Shown here: one piece after another, positions 62,217-64,000 of the stretch
Layout: every line of letters starts with the position of its first letter
How positions within the stretch are numbered: position 1 is the first letter of the stretch
Source: Pedobacter chinensis
GTDB lineage: Bacteria; Bacteroidota; Bacteroidia; Sphingobacteriales; Sphingobacteriaceae
Direction: 5' to 3'
Assembly: GCF_003339865.1 (NCBI RefSeq)
Contig: NZ_QPKV01000012.1
Span: 1-64,000, forward strand
Length of the DNA stretch: 64,000 bases
The notes under the pieces: model-generated
Databases searched by the model: none
What the model was told of the DNA's origin: nothing
What the model saw: only the letters and a program-made list of their open reading frames with translations
Position numbers and translations under genes: made by a program

Positions 62217-62254
62217 CTAAAATATATTTTAGATAAACCTAAATTTATTTTTAG
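62217..62254. promoter_or_regulatory. Candidate Fur-type operator before the di-haem oxidoreductase gene
   Basis: A perfect 16-bp palindrome, CTAAAATATATTTTAG (62217-62232), is followed by an imperfect copy, CTAAATTTATTTTTAG (62239-62254). The junction between them reads TTTAG-ATAAAC-CTAAA, a pattern that resembles the TTTAG-N6-CTAAA Fur-type boxes of Bacteroidetes. It lies about 45 bases upstream of the oxidoreductase start. Assignment to Fur is by pattern and by the metal-linked neighbour. Confidence 0.4.
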
Positions 62255-62297
62255 TCTTTTCTGTTTTTATTATTAGATTTACAAAAAATCAGATAAC

Positions 62298-63500
62298 ATG
62301 CAGAAAAGATTACCCATTGTCCTGCTTTCACTTATGAGCCTAGTTGCTATAATGGTGTCCTGTGAGAAGATAATCCCTTCTTCTCCAAAAGAGGATGAAA
62401 TTCTTGATGGCCCGGTGGAAGGACTCAGCTATGACCAGCTCAGACGTTTCGCTTTGGGAGATGCGGCCTTTAACAATGAGATATTTACTCCTGCGAATGG
62501 CCTTGGTCCTGGCTTTGTTGCAACCAGCTGCGGAAGCTGCCATGCTGGAGACGGCAAAGGCCATCCCTTTACTACGCTGGTCCGTTTCGGGCAGACCGAT
62601 GAGACAGGCAATAAATTTTTGGACCAGGGAGGCCCACAACTGCAGAACAGGGCTATTCCCGGGTACAAACCTGAGCAAATCCCAGCAGACGCCAGCTTTT
62701 CAAAATTTACACCGCCTGCCAATACCGGCCTTGGCTTTCTCGAACTGGTAGCTGATGCAGATATACTAGCTATGGCTGACCCCCAGGATCTGGATAATGA
62801 CGGCATTTCTGGTGTCCCAAATTACGCAGTGCTTCCGTCATATGTTCAGGCCTTTAACAACGCTATTGCACTGAAGGGAAAATATATCCATCGTTTTGGA
62901 AAAAAGGCGGCAGCATATAACCTGCTCCACCAGACTGTTAATGCCTACAACCAGGATATCGGGATAACTTCAAGCTTTGATCCTGTGGATGCCTATACGC
63001 GGATGGTGATTGATCCTGAAATTTCCACACTTACAGTGAATAACGTGGTGTTTTATCTACAGACGCTAAAAGCGCCCATACAGCGCGATGCCGGAAATGC
63101 CGAAGTTGAAACCGGCAGGAAACTGTTCGAAAAGATCAACTGTTCAGGCTGTCACAAGCCTACCCTAAAAACAGTTTTTTCCCCAGTGGTTGCTCTATCC
63201 AACAAAGAATTCCATCCCTATACCGACCTGCTGCTTCACGATATGGGACCTGGGCTGGACGATGGTTATACGGAAGGATCGGCTAAGACCTTCGAATGGA
63301 GGACCCCGCCCCTATGGGGACTGGGACTTTCGATGAATTCACAGGGTGGATCTTATCATCTGCTGCATGACGGAAGGGCAAAAAGCATCGAAGAGGCGGT
63401 AACCCTTCATGGAGGAGAGGCATCTGCAAGCCGCAACAGGTTCAACCAGCTGTCTGGGGCAGAAAGAAATGCCATGCTGAGATTTTTAGAATCACTATAG
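62298..63500 (+). CDS. Di-haem oxidoreductase family lipoprotein (DUF1111 type)
   Basis: The 400-residue protein has a lipoprotein signal with acceptor Cys in IMVSCEKIIP. Two haem-binding CxxCH motifs are seen: CGSCHAGDGKGHPF near residue 78 and CSGCHKPTL near residue 280. The layout with a central NDGISGVPNYAVLPSY block and a final GGSYHLLHDGRAKSIEEAV fits the DUF1111 thiol-oxidoreductase-like family, which often accompanies iron-regulated genes. It acts in the periplasm or at the outer membrane. It precedes the Rieske gene by 2 bases. Confidence 0.85.
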   Translation: MQKRLPIVLLSLMSLVAIMVSCEKIIPSSPKEDEILDGPVEGLSYDQLRRFALGDAAFNNEIFTPANGLGPGFVATSCGSCHAGDGKGHPFTTLVRFGQTDETGNKFLDQGGPQLQNRAIPGYKPEQIPADASFSKFTPPANTGLGFLELVADADILAMADPQDLDNDGISGVPNYAVLPSYVQAFNNAIALKGKYIHRFGKKAAAYNLLHQTVNAYNQDIGITSSFDPVDAYTRMVIDPEISTLTVNNVVFYLQTLKAPIQRDAGNAEVETGRKLFEKINCSGCHKPTLKTVFSPVVALSNKEFHPYTDLLLHDMGPGLDDGYTEGSAKTFEWRTPPLWGLGLSMNSQGGSYHLLHDGRAKSIEEAVTLHGGEASASRNRFNQLSGAERNAMLRFLESL

Positions 63501-63502
63501 AA

Positions 63503-63949
63503 ATGAAAAGAAAAGATTTTATAAAAGGCTGTGGAATGGCCTGCCTTGGAGGCCTTGGGATCACCACGTTGATCAGTGGATGCAGCAGCCTGGTGCCGGC
63601 GACGGGCGAGATTGCAGGGGATAACCTGGTCGTAGAAATGAAGGACTTTGAAATCAGACAGGAAAAAAATGTCCAGTTCAAAAGATACATTGTAGTCAGC
63701 AATGACCTGCTCCGATATCCCATCTGTATCTACCGGCATGATGAACTGAATTATTCTGCACTATGGATGCAGTGCACCCACCAGGGAACCGAGCTCCAGG
63801 CTTTCGGAGACAGGCTTCAATGTCCGGCCCATGGAAGTGAATTTGACAATAAGGGCAGAATGACAAATGGTCCGGCAGAAGCAAACTTAAGAACTTTCCC
63901 CATTACCATAGAAAAAACCAGGATCAAAATTTCACTGAAGGCAGTATGA
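63503..63949 (+). CDS. Rieske [2Fe-2S] lipoprotein
   Basis: The 148-residue protein has a lipoprotein-type signal (Cys in LISGCSSL) and a Rieske domain with the cluster motifs C-T-H-Q-G-T in WMQCTHQG and C-P-A-H-G-S in QCPAHGSEF. Rieske proteins carry electrons between haem and other partners. The gene is within 2 bases of the di-haem gene and overlaps the next start, so the three are cotranscribed and likely form a small electron-transfer unit. Confidence 0.88.
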   Translation: MKRKDFIKGCGMACLGGLGITTLISGCSSLVPATGEIAGDNLVVEMKDFEIRQEKNVQFKRYIVVSNDLLRYPICIYRHDELNYSALWMQCTHQGTELQAFGDRLQCPAHGSEFDNKGRMTNGPAEANLRTFPITIEKTRIKISLKAV

Positions 63950-64000
63950 AAAAACTCTTTACGCTTATCATATCTATTGGTATCGGTCAGATGGCTTTTG
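63946..64000 (+). CDS. Start of the next gene (partial)
   Basis: An ATG at 63946 overlaps the Rieske stop codon (ATGA), and the first residues read MKKLFTLIISIGIGQMAF, a signal-peptide-like start. The gene runs past the window edge, so nothing more can be said. Confidence 0.6.
   Translation, partial: MKKLFTLIISIGIGQMAF

Noticed and set aside
1..64000. CRISPR arrays
   Set aside because: No regularly spaced identical repeats of 24-40 bases and no cas-like genes were seen.

Overview
The window looks like chromosomal or integrated-element DNA from a Bacteroidota organism, most plausibly a Sphingobacteriaceae member such as Pedobacter, although the species cannot be fixed from sequence alone. 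The signs are a Bacteroidetes-type conjugation operon (TraE/F/G/J/K/M/N family), an RteC regulator, a SusC/SusD pair with a TlpA thioredoxin, DUF3606-type small proteins, a LytTR/LytS two-component pair, and TAnnTTTG-like -7 boxes.

Left third (1-23 kb): an integrative conjugative element or plasmid transfer region. An IS3-family transposase tail (1-125) interrupts an ArdC-type antirestriction gene. A minus-strand operon then runs from the relaxase and relaxosome genes (about 17 kb) through a ParA ATPase, a DUF3408-like protein, two tandem DUF4134 pilin-like proteins, TraF, the TraG ATPase, four secreted proteins (three of them paralogues), TraJ, TraK, a TraL-position protein, TraM, TraN and the coupling protein, to an M23 peptidase. 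Upstream lie a candidate oriT, an AT-rich palindromic segment with DnaA-box-like words, a Toprim primase-like gene, a hairpin-rich non-coding stretch, rteC and a second possible RteC-like gene, followed by two cNMP-binding regulators.

Middle (22.7-42.2 kb): a MauE-like membrane protein and a small two-cysteine secreted protein face a tlpA-susC-susD operon whose 5' side carries a candidate structured RNA. Next come an XRE regulator, a LytTR response regulator and LytS-type kinase, then a DNA-repair block: exonuclease III, an Fpg/Nei-like glycosylase without the usual N-terminal proline, DUF3606-type proteins, an SRAP peptidase, and the imuA-imuB-dnaE2 mutagenesis cassette behind a perfect 7+7 bp palindrome.

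Right third (42.3-60.4 kb) is a defence island: a three-gene ABC-3C/Lamassu-like system (PD-(D/E)XK nuclease, middle component, SMC-like ATPase), a 561-residue possible nuclease, a DUF262/HNH GmrSD-like enzyme, a PLD-family nuclease, another PD-(D/E)XK protein, and an FRG / GIY-YIG / small protein / SMC-like ATPase operon that I cannot match to a named system. It ends with a single-chain restriction-methylation enzyme. Two diverged copies of an IS21-end-like sequence lie inside the island.

The last 3.7 kb holds an orphan receiver protein, about 1 kb of non-coding DNA, and a di-haem oxidoreductase-Rieske operon that runs off the window edge.
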